A DNA stretch of 64,000 bases from Siphlonurus alternatus (Eukaryota; Arthropoda; Insecta; Ephemeroptera; Siphlonuridae). Position numbers and translations under genes: made by a program. The DNA lies in NCBI GenBank assembly GCA_949825025.1, contig OX463781.1:36792366-36856365 (forward strand), written 5' to 3'. This document shows positions 22,848 through 34,309 of the stretch, piece after piece. The notes under the pieces were generated by a model. It did no database searches. It was given only the letters and a program-made list of their open reading frames with translations, and was not told the DNA's origin. Each line of letters starts with the position of its first letter. Positions within the stretch are counted from its first letter, which is position 1.

Positions 22848-23071
22848 TATATATAGTTTAATTGACCTTTTCACCTTCAACTCCATAGTATTTATCTATT
22901 TTTTTTTAAATTTCATACACATTACTAAGTAGTTCACAACTTTGTCGCAGATAGCGCTTAAAAGCAGATGTAAACAGAAGTGTTTATTTTGCTCGCGAGA
23001 TGTCCCTAGTGTACGGTCATTTATTTTGGTTCACGACAGGGGCGTAGACAAAGGGGGGGGGGGTGTTATAA
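22848..23071. repeat. Block X, copy 2
   Basis: Near-identical to 18121-18340 in the same orientation, including GCTCGCGAGATGTCCCTAGT and the G-run before GTGTTATAA. Together with the Y repeats it forms a Y-X-Y arrangement abutting the palindrome edge. Confidence 0.85.
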
Positions 23072-23076
23072 CTTAT

Positions 23077-23274
23077 AACCCCCCTTGAGAGCTGAACCTT
23101 GGTAAATTTTAAGGGAAAAATAACAAAAAATGGTACTCGACGGATACGATTTAGCTAAAATTTTATGAAAATTTTTCTTATAAATAAAATTAAAAAATTT
23201 ATATCCCCGAAATACATTGGTTAATACATCTTTAATTTATTTAAAATCGGTCTACAATATTATGATTATTTAAG
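23077..23274. repeat. Direct repeat Y, copy 2
   Basis: Repeats 22644-22845. Y-X-Y could be a tandem duplication followed by insertion of X, or a duplication whose junction lies at the TTATAACC word. Confidence 0.85.
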
Positions 23275-23688
23275 TATGGTATAATTCTATTATGATAATT
23301 ATATTATGTAGTATTCATTATTATTTTTTTTTGTATACGAAAAGACAACAATTTAAAGTATAAAAATTTAAATGTTGAAAACATTCCCCGCATGATGTTC
23401 AGCATAACAATAAAAATTATATATAGTATTTTATTATTTTTTAATTAATTATATAGGTATATTTATACATCTTGCAATTGCTATAAGCTTCATTGTCTCA
23501 TGTTCTCATGTATAATTGTCTCATTGTTTCACATTGTCTTATGCTGTACAGCCTATATATAATTATGATCGAAATAAAAATTTGAATTTGAATTTAATAC
23601 TGTACGTATATATCTTAAAATTTCTTATTGAAGTTAAAAAAATCCGATTTTTCAAATGTATTAATTTTACAGTATACTTAATGTAATG
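23275..23688. other. AT-rich spacer with a possible retroposon 3' end
   Basis: GATCGAAATAAAAATTTGAA continues into three TTTGAA-like units at about 23570-23600, which looks like a short retroposon tail on the plus strand. Nothing else is seen. Confidence 0.35.
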
Positions 23689-24008
23689 AATGGAGTACTG
23701 TCCTCAATTTTTTTTATTGCAGAAATGGATAGAGCGTGCAAAGTTGTGCTACCATGTTTTTTTTCAGATTTTTTAGAGCCCGGGAAGTATTTTTAAAAAA
23801 TTATTGAAAGTCCTTTTTGTGACGTCACGCGGCGACAAGTCCTATCTTTTTCTTAAGGAGCGGCGTCTCGTGACGTCACAAAAATAACTTTCAATAATTT
23901 TTTAAAAATAGTTCCCGGGCTCTAAAAAATCTGAAAAAAATCAGGGTAGCATAACTTTGCACCCTCTATCCATTTCTGCAATAAAAGAAATTGAGGACAA
24001 TACTCCAT
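23689..24008. mobile_element. MITE family B, copy 1
   Basis: The ends are AATGGAGTACTGTCCTCAAT and the complement of GGAGTATTGTCCTCAA. The arms carry TTGCAGAAATGGATAGAG, GAGCCCGGGAAGTATTTTTA and TTTTTGTGACGTCAC. A near-perfect 320-bp palindrome. Other copies: 32276, 38734 (half), 63663. Confidence 0.92.
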
Positions 24009-25186
24009 CGATTTTCCTGTCTTGAAAATTTAAATATAAATATTTTTTCTTGCTCGTACATTAGTACATCGTCTTAATTTATGTGGTTTATTTTTTTATA
24101 AGAAAAAATAGTGACAAAAATATTGTAACTACATAATTTACAATTTACAAATATAAGAAATTTGCTACAATTTTTCATCGAAAAAAATTATAATCCACGT
24201 CCCTTTTTCAAAAAAATCGCGCACCATGAAACTAATAAAAATAATATATATTTTTGTTGTTTATTTCTTTAAATTTACAGTAGCTTCCAGCCAGAATAAA
24301 CCTAATGGCTGGTTGGCAATACATTATTTATTTTATAGTTGTTATACATTAATAGTTTTGCAATTTTTTTGAACAATTAACAAAATGTTAGAATTTTTAT
24401 TTTACAAATATAATCATGTTAACTTTTTTGAAAAAAATTTGAAACTTTAATATGAGAGTTAATATATAATAATGACTCAAAATAATTACTTAATTTAGTA
24501 GCAACACATCAAATGTTAATTAAAATAAAATTTACAAAATATAATATTTTATAATGTAGTATGCCCTAACGTTTTATATACAATTTTAAGTTTAAAACCA
24601 AAACACTATAAGACTGTATAATAAAATAAAGAAAAATATGCAGTTCATTTTCACACACAAACAAAAATAAAAGTGACACAGCCCTTCTTGGTCTATCTGA
24701 AACAAAAGGACTTTAGTATAATAATATGGTTTCACAAAGCAAAATACAATAGAATAAAACAGAATTATGTTTTATATATGAAATTTAACATAAAGTACAA
24801 TGAGTACCACAAATTTAAATATAGTCCTATACTTAATTCAAGCAAATAAAGTTATTCCATTTAATAATGCAAAATTAAGACGGAGAGAAAAAAGCAAAAC
24901 AAAACAAGAAAACCAAAAACTTTAATTTAATTAAAGTTAAATAAATTATATTATCTTATTTATTTCTGATAATAATTATTATATTTTAAATAATATTTTA
25001 TAAAAGTGGTTATTAGATGAATTACTTGATTTAACTAAAATTATTTACTCAAAGCTTTATTTATTACGTTAGTGCACGTATAATATTGAAAAGAAATTAA
25101 AAAAATGGGGTGCAAAAAATATAAAAATTTAAAAATATTGCATCAGGCCATACATTCTCTATAATAGTATTTTTTCATAATTTTAC
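24009..25186. other. AT-rich spacer
   Basis: Long A- and T-rich stretch. No gene or repeat could be supported. Confidence 0.4.
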
Positions 25187-25326
25187 CCTAAAAAAGGGGC
25201 GTGTCTTTAAAAAAAATCGCGCCTGCGGCGGGCTATTGGGAGACTTAGCCCCCCAAACCCCCTGAGGGCTATTCTCAATCTTTATCTTCAAGAACCCCCC
25301 CTTGAACAAATCCTGGCTACGCCACT
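25187..25326 (-). mobile_element. hAT-like element fragment
   Basis: On the minus strand it starts CAGTGGCGTAGCCAGGATTT, a terminus well known from hAT elements in many animals, and continues through a G-run and CCCTCAGGGGG to GCAGGCGCGATT. Its other end is not identified, so it may be truncated. Confidence 0.55.
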
Positions 25327-25439
25327 GGTTCACGATCTTCTGTACTGCATCATACTCTGCATGTATATACGTATATAGTATATACAAGTATTCAAAACAT
25401 GTTATGAGGAATGAGCTAGGTTGCTACACAATAGTAGTC

Positions 25440-25630
25440 CAGGCGCGAATCCAGGAGGAGGAGGGGGGAGGGGGGCGCGGTCCTCTCCAAAATTTCGGAT
25501 TTAACATTTTAACATGGACATTATAGCTATAGGCATTTTCCCCACTCCAAATTTTTTTTTCAACATTGGCCTTATTATATGAAAGGGGACACGTCCCCCG
25601 AAATTTTTTTCTGAATATATAACGCGCCTG
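25440..25630. mobile_element. hAT-type MITE, diverged copy of 3932-4102
   Basis: The ends are CAGGCGCGAATCCAG and the complement of CAGGCGCG. Shared interior words include TTTCGGATTTAACAT, CCCCACTCCAAATTTTTTTT and AACATTGGCCTTAT. No clear 8-bp duplication remains. Confidence 0.8.
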
Positions 25631-25887
25631 TAAACAATACATTGTTACTATATTGTTATATTACATTTATTCTACAAAATAAATATGAATTAATATAACA
25701 TTTTATATTTGTAGTTTTATAATTGTACTCTAGCTATACTGTAGGTATATTATAGTATATATATAAAAAAAATATAAATATAATTGATTAAATTGAATAA
25801 GTACAGTACATATAATATATATATATATATATATACCCGTGGATACCGTAAATGTTATACGTATTATACAATTACATAAAAATTATA

Positions 25888-26113
25888 GTGATCGAGCGGG
25901 GCACAGTGCATTGATACATGCATGATGATTGACCGTTAGATCACCGAAGACAAGCAATAAAGTTCGAATAAAATAAAAAATTACATTGCTTCCTCTCTGG
26001 AGTAAATTCGTCTCGCTTTCTAACCCAGTGCAGTGCCATGTTCACAGTACGTGATGCACTTGTGGCTTTGTGGGCATCGCGCGATTTGGTCCATTATTGT
26101 TAAAAAGTAGAAG

Positions 26114-26176
<63 letters not shown>

Positions 26177-26216
26177 ATTCTGACTGAGGTTTTCCAAGGT
26201 TCCCTTAGTCTCCTCT
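25888..26216 (+). mobile_element. 5S-derived SINE, diverged copy
   Basis: GTGATCGAGCGGGGCACAGT begins the copy and GTTAGATCACCGAAGACAAG continues the 5S head, but the C-box is replaced by A-rich sequence. The body AAATTCGTCTCGCTTTCTAA and GACTGAGGTTTTCCAAGGTT follows. A TA run at 26119-26174 splits the body. It shows that the SINE exists as a dispersed repeat and defines the true 5' end at about the GTGATCGAGCG word. Confidence 0.8.
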
Positions 26217-26224
26217 GACGTATA

Positions 26225-26386
26225 TGCTAAATATTTATACCAGTTTTCATCGATATAGATATTGGAATTTGACCCCATGACATCTCGATGACTTCACTGC
26301 GTCAATCTTTGTCCTTTAGCTCGATGACGTCACAGAGTCAAATTCCAAAATCTATTTCGATAGAAACTGAGGTAAATAATTGGCAC
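26225..26386. repeat. Inverted repeat with CGATGACGTCA core
   Basis: TATCGATA-type arms: TTTTCATCGATATAGATATT and GGAATTTGAC pair with GTCAAATTCC and ATCTATTTCGATAGAAACT. Its centre reads GCTCGATGACGTCACAGAG. A related segment is at about 40890-41060. Confidence 0.65.
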
Positions 26387-26458
26387 AGGTGAACATTGAT
26401 AGTATCAAGCAAAAGAGAATAATTTGATGTACACTCGTCACATTGGAAAATTACCCAC

Positions 26459-26538
26459 TTGCAGCCTTTTGTTAATCACCAAGCCCTGTGTTATTCTACG
26501 TCTACGGCGGGGCATGGTGATTAACAGGGCTGCAAATT
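26459..26538. repeat. Short inverted repeat
   Basis: TTGCAGCC + TTGTTAATCACCA pairs with TGGTGATTAACA + GGGCTGCAA around a CTACGTCTACGGCG loop. Confidence 0.6.
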
Positions 26539-26639
26539 GCAAATTTTCCGAGGCGACGACTGAACCATGCAAGTGAATGTTTTATTCAATTTGAAGAAGA
26601 TTACATACGGGTGCGAATTATGCACAACAGCTACAGAAC

Positions 26640-26765
26640 CCATATAACATTCCCACTTGTAGCCATGGAAACCAGTTGACTTTTCATCGATCGCCTCATT
26701 CAAATTTATCGAGATGAATTATGTAGTACATCATGCGTGCTGCTTATGCACAGTTGATTTCAAAA
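26640..26765. repeat. Dispersed repeat shared with 40293-40430
   Basis: CTTGTAGCCATGGAAACCAG, CATCGATCGCCTCATTCAA and ATCATGCGTGCTG + CACAGTTGATTTCAA recur at 40310-40402 in the same order and orientation. Confidence 0.75.
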
Positions 26766-26866
26766 TAATTAAATTATTGTAAGACATATAATATTATATT
26801 TGTGTTACATAAATTATAATAATGTTAATCTAAACAAATTTAGTATTAATTAATTAATTTAATTTA

Positions 26867-26868
<2 letters not shown>

Positions 26869-26927
<59 letters not shown>

Positions 26928-26930
26928 TAT
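26869..26930. repeat. (TA)n microsatellite
   Basis: Near-pure TA. Confidence 0.95.
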
Positions 26931-26953
26931 AAATTCAGGGTAACAATTTTTTT

Positions 26954-27111
26954 GGGCGCGATTCACGAAGCAGTTAGCCAGGTTTCTAACCACGTTTATA
27001 GCTTAACCACGTTTAACTATACCTGTTGTGATAAGTGACAACCACCTAATTAAACGTGGTTAAAGCTAAAAGTGGTTAGAAACCTGGCTAACTGCTTCGT
27101 GAATCGCGCCC
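26954..27111. mobile_element. MITE with 40-bp near-perfect TIRs
   Basis: Both ends read GGGCGCGATTCACGAAGCAG inward and continue as TTAGCCAGGTTTCTAACCAC / GTGGTTAGAAACC. The flanks ATTTTTTT and ATTGTTTA agree at 6 of 8 positions, so a decayed 8-bp duplication is possible (hAT-like). Related, more decayed pieces lie at 56340-56450 and 56690-56825. Confidence 0.85.
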
Positions 27112-28436
27112 ATTGTTTATAAAATAAACCTATTAATAGCATTACCAATACAAGAACTTTTTATTTTGTGCACTATACCAAATAGGGAGGGGGGAAGTTT
27201 AAAAACGGCCCACTATTTAAATCACTTACAATTAGTTCTTAATTAAAAAAATCCCACTTTTGTGGAAATACATTATTGATTACTCTTTGGCTAACTAAGG
27301 ATTACAATTTTTTTCAGATTTTTTTGGAGCAGTATTCCTCACTTTAAATTTAAATACATGAAAAATACAGATCTATTGATGAGTATTTGCCATTCATGAG
27401 TTATTAATTTACAAAATGCTCACATATTTTGAATTTCTATATAAAGATTGATTTTATACACTGCAATGTCAGCTGGTGAGCAGAGCTGGTCTCAGAGTCA
27501 TTGAGTTATTTTGATTATTCCTCAAAGAAAGAATAAAATAAGTTCCTTCTTTATATATTATAATAACTCTGTAATTATAATTATTATAATTATGTTTATT
27601 TAAAATTATTGTAACTCTTCTAAAACTTCATGGCACAACATTATTATACGCGCGGTTTAAGCAAATTCAAGTTTTTTATATATATATAAAATTAAGTGCC
27701 ATTTCTTGTTTCACAAAACTATAGTCACTTTTTCTTATTATTATTAAATTTAAGAGGGCCAGATCCTAATTTCCACCGAGATTAATGCCTGAACCGATTA
27801 TGATATTTTGTTTACTTATTTATTAATAGTTATATACTAGTGGACAAACAAATAAAAAACTTTTTTCCAAAATACAAAGTTTCAGATATATTTATGAAGA
27901 AAGCACGGTAAAAAATTAAGATTTTGATTAAAAAAAAATGTAGAGTTAACAAAATTTTAAAATTACTAATATTATACAATAATTATTATCAAATATACGC
28001 CTCAAGAAAAAAGTTGAGTAAATAGTAAAATATATAATATGATATTAAAATATATAATAGTGGTCTTCTATATCGAAGCAACATATATGTAGAAGAAATC
28101 ACACCTTAGAAAAAAAAAATCCAAAGTCAGATTGAATGAACACGTCGTTTCACATATAAAATGCACCGATAGGTGGCATGAAAAAAAAAAAAAACTCTAT
28201 CTTTGATTCAAATCTTCAATGTTAACTTCTCATAAGAATTTTCTTTAATTTGTGTACTGCTGTATAATTAATTATATTTCTTCGGTACCAAAGTGAATAC
28301 TTTTTTTACATATTCGGGTAGCTATGAATGATTCTAATATTACTGTGGCTCAATATTTACGTACGATGCCTATAGTTATTTTACAATTAATTATTTAGTT
28401 TAAAAACCATTGGTTGCTTCAAGCACTAGCTCCCGC
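27112..28436. other. AT-rich spacer
   Basis: No supportable feature. Confidence 0.4.
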
Positions 28437-28678
28437 GGCCGCAGCAGCCGGTGATACGACAAGAAGAGGGCTGCATGGAGAAGGTACCTGGGACTGCAGG
28501 CAATATTGAGAATACCCGGTGTGTGAAAACAAAGCTTCGCAAAAATATTCCATCGATACATCGACGAAGGTTTCATGCCATTATTGATTGTCTGATTTGT
28601 CTGTCTGACTACTCTGACGCCAAATCACTCGTAGAATACATGCATGCAATAAATTCGCTTTTCATGCTAAAGTGAATC
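28437..28678 (+). other. Unassigned short open frame in a GC-richer patch
   Basis: The frame is open from a stop at about 28429 to a TGA at 28673-28675; the first ATG is at 28475, giving about 66 codons. It reads CVKTKLRKNIPSIHRRRFHA and then a SDYSDAKSLVEYMHAIN stretch. Local composition is higher in G+C (GCGGCCGCAGCAGCCGG at the start) than the flanks. It could be a host exon or piece of a captured transcript. No domain is recognised and no splice sites can be assigned, so I would not call it a gene. Confidence 0.2.
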
Positions 28679-29903
28679 CCAAGAATTTATTTGTTTGAAA
28701 TTGTTTGCCATGCAAAATGCTTTAAAAGACAATAATTTCCAATATCTTTATTAACCTAAAGAATGTTTTCATGCTTCGTGGTAGGTTTCAGATTTTTATT
28801 TCTTTTTGGAAAATAACTAATAGTAAGGAGTTTTTTTGAAAAAAAAAAATAATAAGTACTTATTTTTAAAATATAATGTATTTTCTAAGCTCTTTTGTTC
28901 AGTAAAAACTATTTTTTTTTTCATCAAGACACGAAAAATATACGACAAAACAGAGGGCAACAAATAATTTCAGCAATGTAAGGATTATATATATATTATA
29001 TAATATATGTACGACCAGCTTGAAAGAAAAATATAATGACTTATTACAACAGTAGTAGGGTATTACAAGGGTATTACAGTATCACAAATCTTAGTTTACG
29101 TGTGGATTCAAATGCGCGCGGCGGACATTTTGAAAATAAAGATTAAGGATCTTTTGGAAGTCGCCATTCAGTCTAGACTGTCTGGGCTTGGCGCCATAGT
29201 GTCTACAGGTATTCTAAGATTTGTTAGACTGTACAACAATACGTATTATTATGTGTTTTTACCAAATAATAATTAAAAATCTCTTCATTGTATTTTCATT
29301 GGGTTGGATGGAAGAGTGGGCCTAAATCCCGTCCTCAATAATGACGATTTCATTTACAACTTTTATTATAAGCCATTTAATTAGTTAGCATTTTACTTGC
29401 ACGATACTTCTTACATATGATAAAGCAATGTATTTAAAGATCATACTTTCAAATATAAAAACGTAAAGTCGAAGTATAACTAAGTATTATTGTGCTTTGC
29501 AGAGTGCATGCGCTGCGCACTGTCTTATGGGGATGCCGCGCGGTATTCCACGGTCTTGCTCCTGCCGGTTAGGCAAACCACGCTAAAATTTCTCGTTACA
29601 TTGTCCATCCAAGATTGAAATAAAAATACTGGATTAACATAATTATAATAATTACGTTGTTAGTGGTTTATGTTCATATTGATCTTGTTTTTCATCAGTA
29701 TTATCGTATTATTATTAGTTATGGCAAAATTAGAACGTTAATAAAAAAAAAATATTAAGATGGCCTTAATTAATAAGTATAAAATTCAGTTGCATTTTTC
29801 AGGTAAATGGTATATTAACGCAATTATTTAGTTAGTATAATACAATCTTTCATTTTCGGGTGACAAGCGAACTGTGAGCAAACGGTATAAAGGTAATTAA
29901 ATA
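28679..29903. other. Spacer, two GC-richer patches
   Basis: The patches at 29100-29210 and 29505-29590 have ordinary composition (ATGCGCGCGGCGGACATTTT; GGGGATGCCGCGCGGTATTC). Neither has a long frame or recognisable motif. Confidence 0.3.
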
Positions 29904-29945
29904 ATTAAATAAATAAATGATTAAATGATTAAATGAATAAATGAA

Positions 29946-30016
<71 letters not shown>

Positions 30017-30021
30017 ATTAA

Positions 30022-30073
<52 letters not shown>
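29904..30073 (+). repeat. (AAAT)n microsatellite, ~165 bp
   Basis: Pure over most of its length. It may be the tail of a lost retroposon, as with the (AAAT)n tail at 44775. Confidence 0.95.
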
Positions 30074-30074
<1 letters not shown>

Positions 30075-30901
30075 AAAATAAGGGGTATTCTTAGGATAAT
30101 ATAATTAAAACATTAAAATGTATTTGTTGATAATGGGTTGGCTACACGGCCGATTTTAAGTGGCGGAAACGAAAGAGGAGGTGCTGAAATGCAGGTGTGA
30201 ATTTTATGCGAATTTTTTGAGCACTGTAACTTTGTATAAATGCAGTTTTAAAAGATGCATTTCACCTGGAAGCCATCGCCTACCGCCTTTGACGTCATCG
30301 ATATGTCAGGTTCGGTTCACTATAGATATGCATACCTGTACGCACCTGCATAACAGGTAGCCAATCAAAAACAATCTAGCCAAAATTCAAAATTTCAAAT
30401 GCCTAGCCTGATCGAAGTGGATGAGTTTTAAAACTTAAAAAATGCACATTATTCCATGTACGCGCGGTACTGTAAAAACACACTGGGAGATAAGTAATAT
30501 TACAAACGTACCTTTCATCATATTTAAATAATAGAAATTGTTTCTCAAATAGTTTCATTTTATTGAAGAGAAGATGCAATATCAAGTCCTTCCACCACTA
30601 GTCAGTTTTTAAATGATTGGCGCCGTTAGCAGCAATCAGCCAATGAAAATGTGTAAATTTATCATACTGGACTCCTTCCGTATCTGCTGAATATCTATTG
30701 AATTATTATATTAAACCTAAAATTGAGTCTCTTTTCTTATCTACGAAGATAGTAGGATGCCGTAGGATTCATATTTAAATTTATTAAGACCCTTGAATCA
30801 TAATTTTTAAATGTCTTTTCAACCCCCTATTTGCTGCTGCTAAAACCATTAGTGGAATGATTCAAAAATAAATAGAGTTTTAATTTCAACTTTCCTAGCA
30901 T

Positions 30902-30979
30902 GGGCGTCTGTGGCCAAGTGGAAGTACACTTGTCAACCACGGAGATTCGAAGTTTTAGGTTCAAATCCCCTCTGGGTCA
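30902..30979 (+). tRNA. tRNA-like segment, left arm (pseudo)
   Basis: TGGCCAAGTGG fits the pol III A-box and GGTTCAAATCC fits the B-box, about 48 bp apart. The ends (GGGCGTC / CTGGGTC) do not form a proper acceptor stem and the T-stem pairs poorly, so this is a tRNA-derived relic or SINE head rather than a working gene. It has about 4 extra bases compared with the mirror copy. Confidence 0.55.
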
Positions 30980-31252
30980 TTTTATATTTTTAGTAGCACG
31001 AGGAAGTTTATTTCACATTTTTAATGCAGACGGGGTAAAATAATATTATTATTTCCTACAATATAATTATATTATACTATTATAAGTCACACTTTTTCAT
31101 ATAAATACGCACTTCAAAAACTTTGCAAAAAAAAAAAGCGTGTCATACAATGATAGAAAAATTAATAACAAATCATAAAAAAAACAAACAATTTTACCCC
31201 GTCTGAATTAAAAATGTGAAATATACTTCCTCGTGCTACTAAAAATATAAAA

Positions 31253-31326
31253 TGACCCAGAGGGGATTTGAACCTAAAACTTCTGCGTGGATGACAAGTG
31301 CACTTCCACTAAGCCACACATGCCCA
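31253..31326 (-). tRNA. tRNA-like segment, right arm (pseudo)
   Basis: Minus-strand mirror: TGGCTTAGTGG (A-box) and GGTTCAAATCC (B-box). The differences from the left copy (about 8 changes and a 4-bp gap in 75 bp) are more than the rest of the arms show. Confidence 0.55.
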
Positions 31327-32275
31327 TGCTAGTAAAGTTGAAATTAAAACTCTATTTAATTTTCAATCATTCCACTAATGGTTTTAGCAGCAGCAAATAG
31401 GGGGTTGAAAAGACATTTAAAAGTTATGATTCAAGAGTCTTAATAAAGTTAAATATGAATCCTACGGCATCCTACTATCTTCGTAGATAAGAAAAGAGAC
31501 TCAATTTTAGGTTTAATATAATAATTCAATAGATATTCAGCAGATACGGAAGGAGTCCAGTATGATAAATTTACACATTTTCATTGGCTGATTGCTGCTA
31601 ACGGCGCCAATCATTTAAAAACTGACTAGTGGTGGAAGGACTTGATATTGCATCTTCTCTTCAATAAAATGAAACTATTTGAGAAACAATTTCTATTATT
31701 TAAATATGATGAAAGGTACGTTTGTAATATTACTTATCTCCCAGTGTGTTTTTACAGTACCGCGCGTACATGGAATAATGTGCATTTTTTAAGTTTTAAA
31801 ACTCATCCACTTCGATCAGGCTAGGCATTTGAAATTTTGAATTTTGGCTAGATTGTTTTTGATTGGCTACCTGTTATGCAGGTGCGTACAGGTATGCATA
31901 TCTATAGTGAACCGAACCTGACATTTCGATGACGTCAAAGGCGGTAGGCGATGGCCTCCAGGTGAAATGCATCTTTTAAAACTGCATTTATACAAAGTTA
32001 TAGTGCTCAAAAAATTCGCATAAAATTCACACCTGCATTTCAGCACCTCCTCTTTCGTTTCCGCCACTTAAAATCGGCCGTGCAGCCAACCCATTCATTT
32101 ATTTAAACTTCCCTGTATCATTCTTAATATTTAGTATAACATTCACCCATTTCAATGAATATGTTAATTTAGGGTAATAGAATTAATACATTATTTACTT
32201 TTAAATTATATTATATCAGTCCAGCTCATGATTTTGTATAATGAACCAGTATTGAAGGAAACTCCAAACACACAC

Positions 32276-32599
32276 AATGGAGTATCGCCATCTTTTTTTT
32301 ATCACAGAAATGGATAGAGGGTGCTACCCTTATTTTTTTCAGATTTTTTAGAGCCCGGGAAGTATTTATAAAAAATTATTGAAAGTACTTTTTGTGACGT
32401 CATGAGGTGGCAGGTTCTATCCTTTTCTTAATTAAGGAGCGGCGTCTCGTGACATCATAAAAAGAACTTTCAATATTTTTTTTTAAAGATAGTTCCCGGT
32501 CTCTAAAAAATCTGAAAAAAATCAGGGTATCATAACTTTGCACTTTGCACCCTCTATCCATTTCTGCAATATAAATAAAATTGAGGTCGATACTCCATT
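32276..32599. mobile_element. MITE family B, copy 2
   Basis: The ends are AATGGAGTATCG and the complement of AATGGAGTATCG, with inner CAGAAATGGATAGAGGGTG and TTTTTGTGACGTCA. The centre differs slightly from copy 1 (TTAATTAAGGAGCGGCG). Confidence 0.92.
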
Positions 32600-33202
32600 A
32601 TGAGACATAAATGCATTTATTTTTATAATTAGCCCCCTCCAGGGGCTTCATTGAACAAATCCAGCACATAGTTCAGACATTGAGCCTTAAAAGTATTGTA
32701 ATTTTGCCATGAAATTGAAAACTGAATGTTTTCAATAAAATATTAAAAAAAAAATAAACATGTGTAATGTATATGCTATTCTTATGAAAATATTAATAAA
32801 ACCTCTGAAGCATCTAAGACCACTGTAAGACGAGTTCCTGAAATTTAGAACAATAAAAAGATTGTAGAATTTAAAAATTTACTCGTAAAAAAATGTAGCT
32901 AAATGTTATGTATCTAACTTATTATTCTGATTCTAATAGTTAGAGAGTGAATAGGAATTATCCTGTATACGAAAAGATAAACAATGATTCACACTATAGA
33001 AGTTTATTACTAAGATCACATGTAAGACTCTGTATAATAACGCGCTCAGTTTGGATGCACAGCTATTCAGTCCGGCGGCCAGTGCAAGTCTCACGACGAA
33101 GGTCGGGGTCACGGCACTCGCTGCTACATGGAGGGAGTTAGAGTGGGGGGAAATTCCTAGCTTACTGCTGTGATAAGAAAAGCGCGGGAATAGTAAAGCC
33201 AG
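32600..33202. other. Spacer with GC-richer patch at 33040-33140
   Basis: The patch (GTCCGGCGGCCAGTGCAAGT, CACGACGAAGGTCGGGGTCA) could be a promoter or exon remnant. Nothing diagnostic is seen. Confidence 0.3.
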
Positions 33203-34007
33203 CCCCTACGATAATAATACATCAGGCCTGATATCAGTCTGATATCAGGGGGTATCAGTCTGATATCAGGGGGTATCAGGCTGATATCAGGGGGTATCAT
33301 GCTGATATCAGGGGGTATCAGGCTGATGTCAGGTCACATCAGCCTGATATCAGGGGGACATCAGGGCTGTATCAGCCTGATATCAGGGGAGTGTCAGGCT
33401 CCATTAGTTATAAGTTTTAACGCTAGGCGGCACCATTGTTGCATCAAAGGAGAAAGGTTTGTTGATAGAAAAATGGCAGCTACTTCAGGAGAGGAGAAAA
33501 TCAACAAATAATGGTAATTAAACTATAATTCTTTAGCTTATAAGTTGTTTTGGGGGTAATATACTATGTGGGGTGTCTTTTGCAGCAGGTATTTTAGGAC
33601 TCTGAGGCCTGAAATATTAAAAAATCCACCGTCTTGCTGCCTATAGCTGTGGACCATGGGACAACAGTCGAGCCAGCTAGAATAAAGGCCACCTAGCTCC
33701 TAGCTGCACAACAACGCATTTGTATTTAAATTTTCTTCAATTTGTTTTATTGATTCTTTATTTAGTGTTAATGATGATAGTGTTATTTATTTAATTTAAT
33801 TCTAATAATAAAATGTGTTTTTATCTATTATAGTCCAAAATGGTAGCCATCAGGCGTTATAGTGAGGAAACCATCAGGGAACTATCAGGTGGAGACGTCA
33901 GGGAAACATCAGGCTAGCCTGATGTCAGGTTTCTTCTGTCCACTTCCTGATATCAGCCTGATATCAGGCTGCCCTGACATCAGCCTGATATATTATTATC
34001 GTAGGGG
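33203..34007. mobile_element. 805-bp element with CTGATATCAG subterminal arrays
   Basis: The termini CCCCTACGATAATAATACAT and the complement of CCCCTACGATAATAATATAT are inverted repeats. Just inside, the left end has about eight copies of the palindromic word CTGATATCAG in ~21-bp units with GGGGGTAT spacers (33220-33400), and the right end a shorter set (33840-33990). The middle contains AAAATGGCAGCTACTTCAGG, a 12-codon start-like frame, and other unassigned sequence. No transposase is visible. The arrays are placed where transposase-binding sites would be expected. Confidence 0.8.
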
Positions 34008-34309
34008 AGGTACAAGCGGGAGTAATAATTACGTTAAATTACAAGGCTTATACATCACACTAAATTAAAAAAAAAATGTGTTTCTATAAAAGGTATGTTG
34101 ACTTGACAGATATTAATACCATACACAAAATTTCTTCCTACTCGATTAACTACTTGGTAAATCCTAAACACTTTTTTAAATTTTTTTTTCATTTATTTTT
34201 ATTTTTTATTGCGGCTACAATAATTGACTCAGAGGATTAACCACTCAAGAATTATACATTCTAGCTACTGATTTGATGTCTAGATAGTCGAGTGGAGAAT
34301 ATACTTCAT

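Larger units (their letters stand above)
30135..32092. mobile_element. Second giant palindrome, ~900-bp arms
   Basis: The left arm 30135-31040 is mirrored by 31192-32092. The ends are GGGTTGGCTACACGGCCGAT and its complement with one change. Arms match nearly base for base (for example the frames at 30403-30585 and 31642-31824 translate identically), with a 150-bp AT-rich loop. Near each end the words CGAAAGAGGAGGT and TGTGAATTTT recall MITE families A and D. Each arm carries a tRNA-like segment. No coding capacity is supported. No clear target duplication was found. Confidence 0.9.

Noticed and set aside
30902..30979. Functional tRNA gene
   Set aside because: A- and B-box are present, but acceptor and T stems do not pair and the mirror copy differs at many positions; kept only as a tRNA-like relic.
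30160..32067. Two pairs of near-identical 60-66-codon frames at 30.2-30.6 and 31.6-32.1 kb
   Set aside because: They are mirror images in the arms of one palindrome, short and without family features. Identity follows from the palindrome, not from protein conservation.
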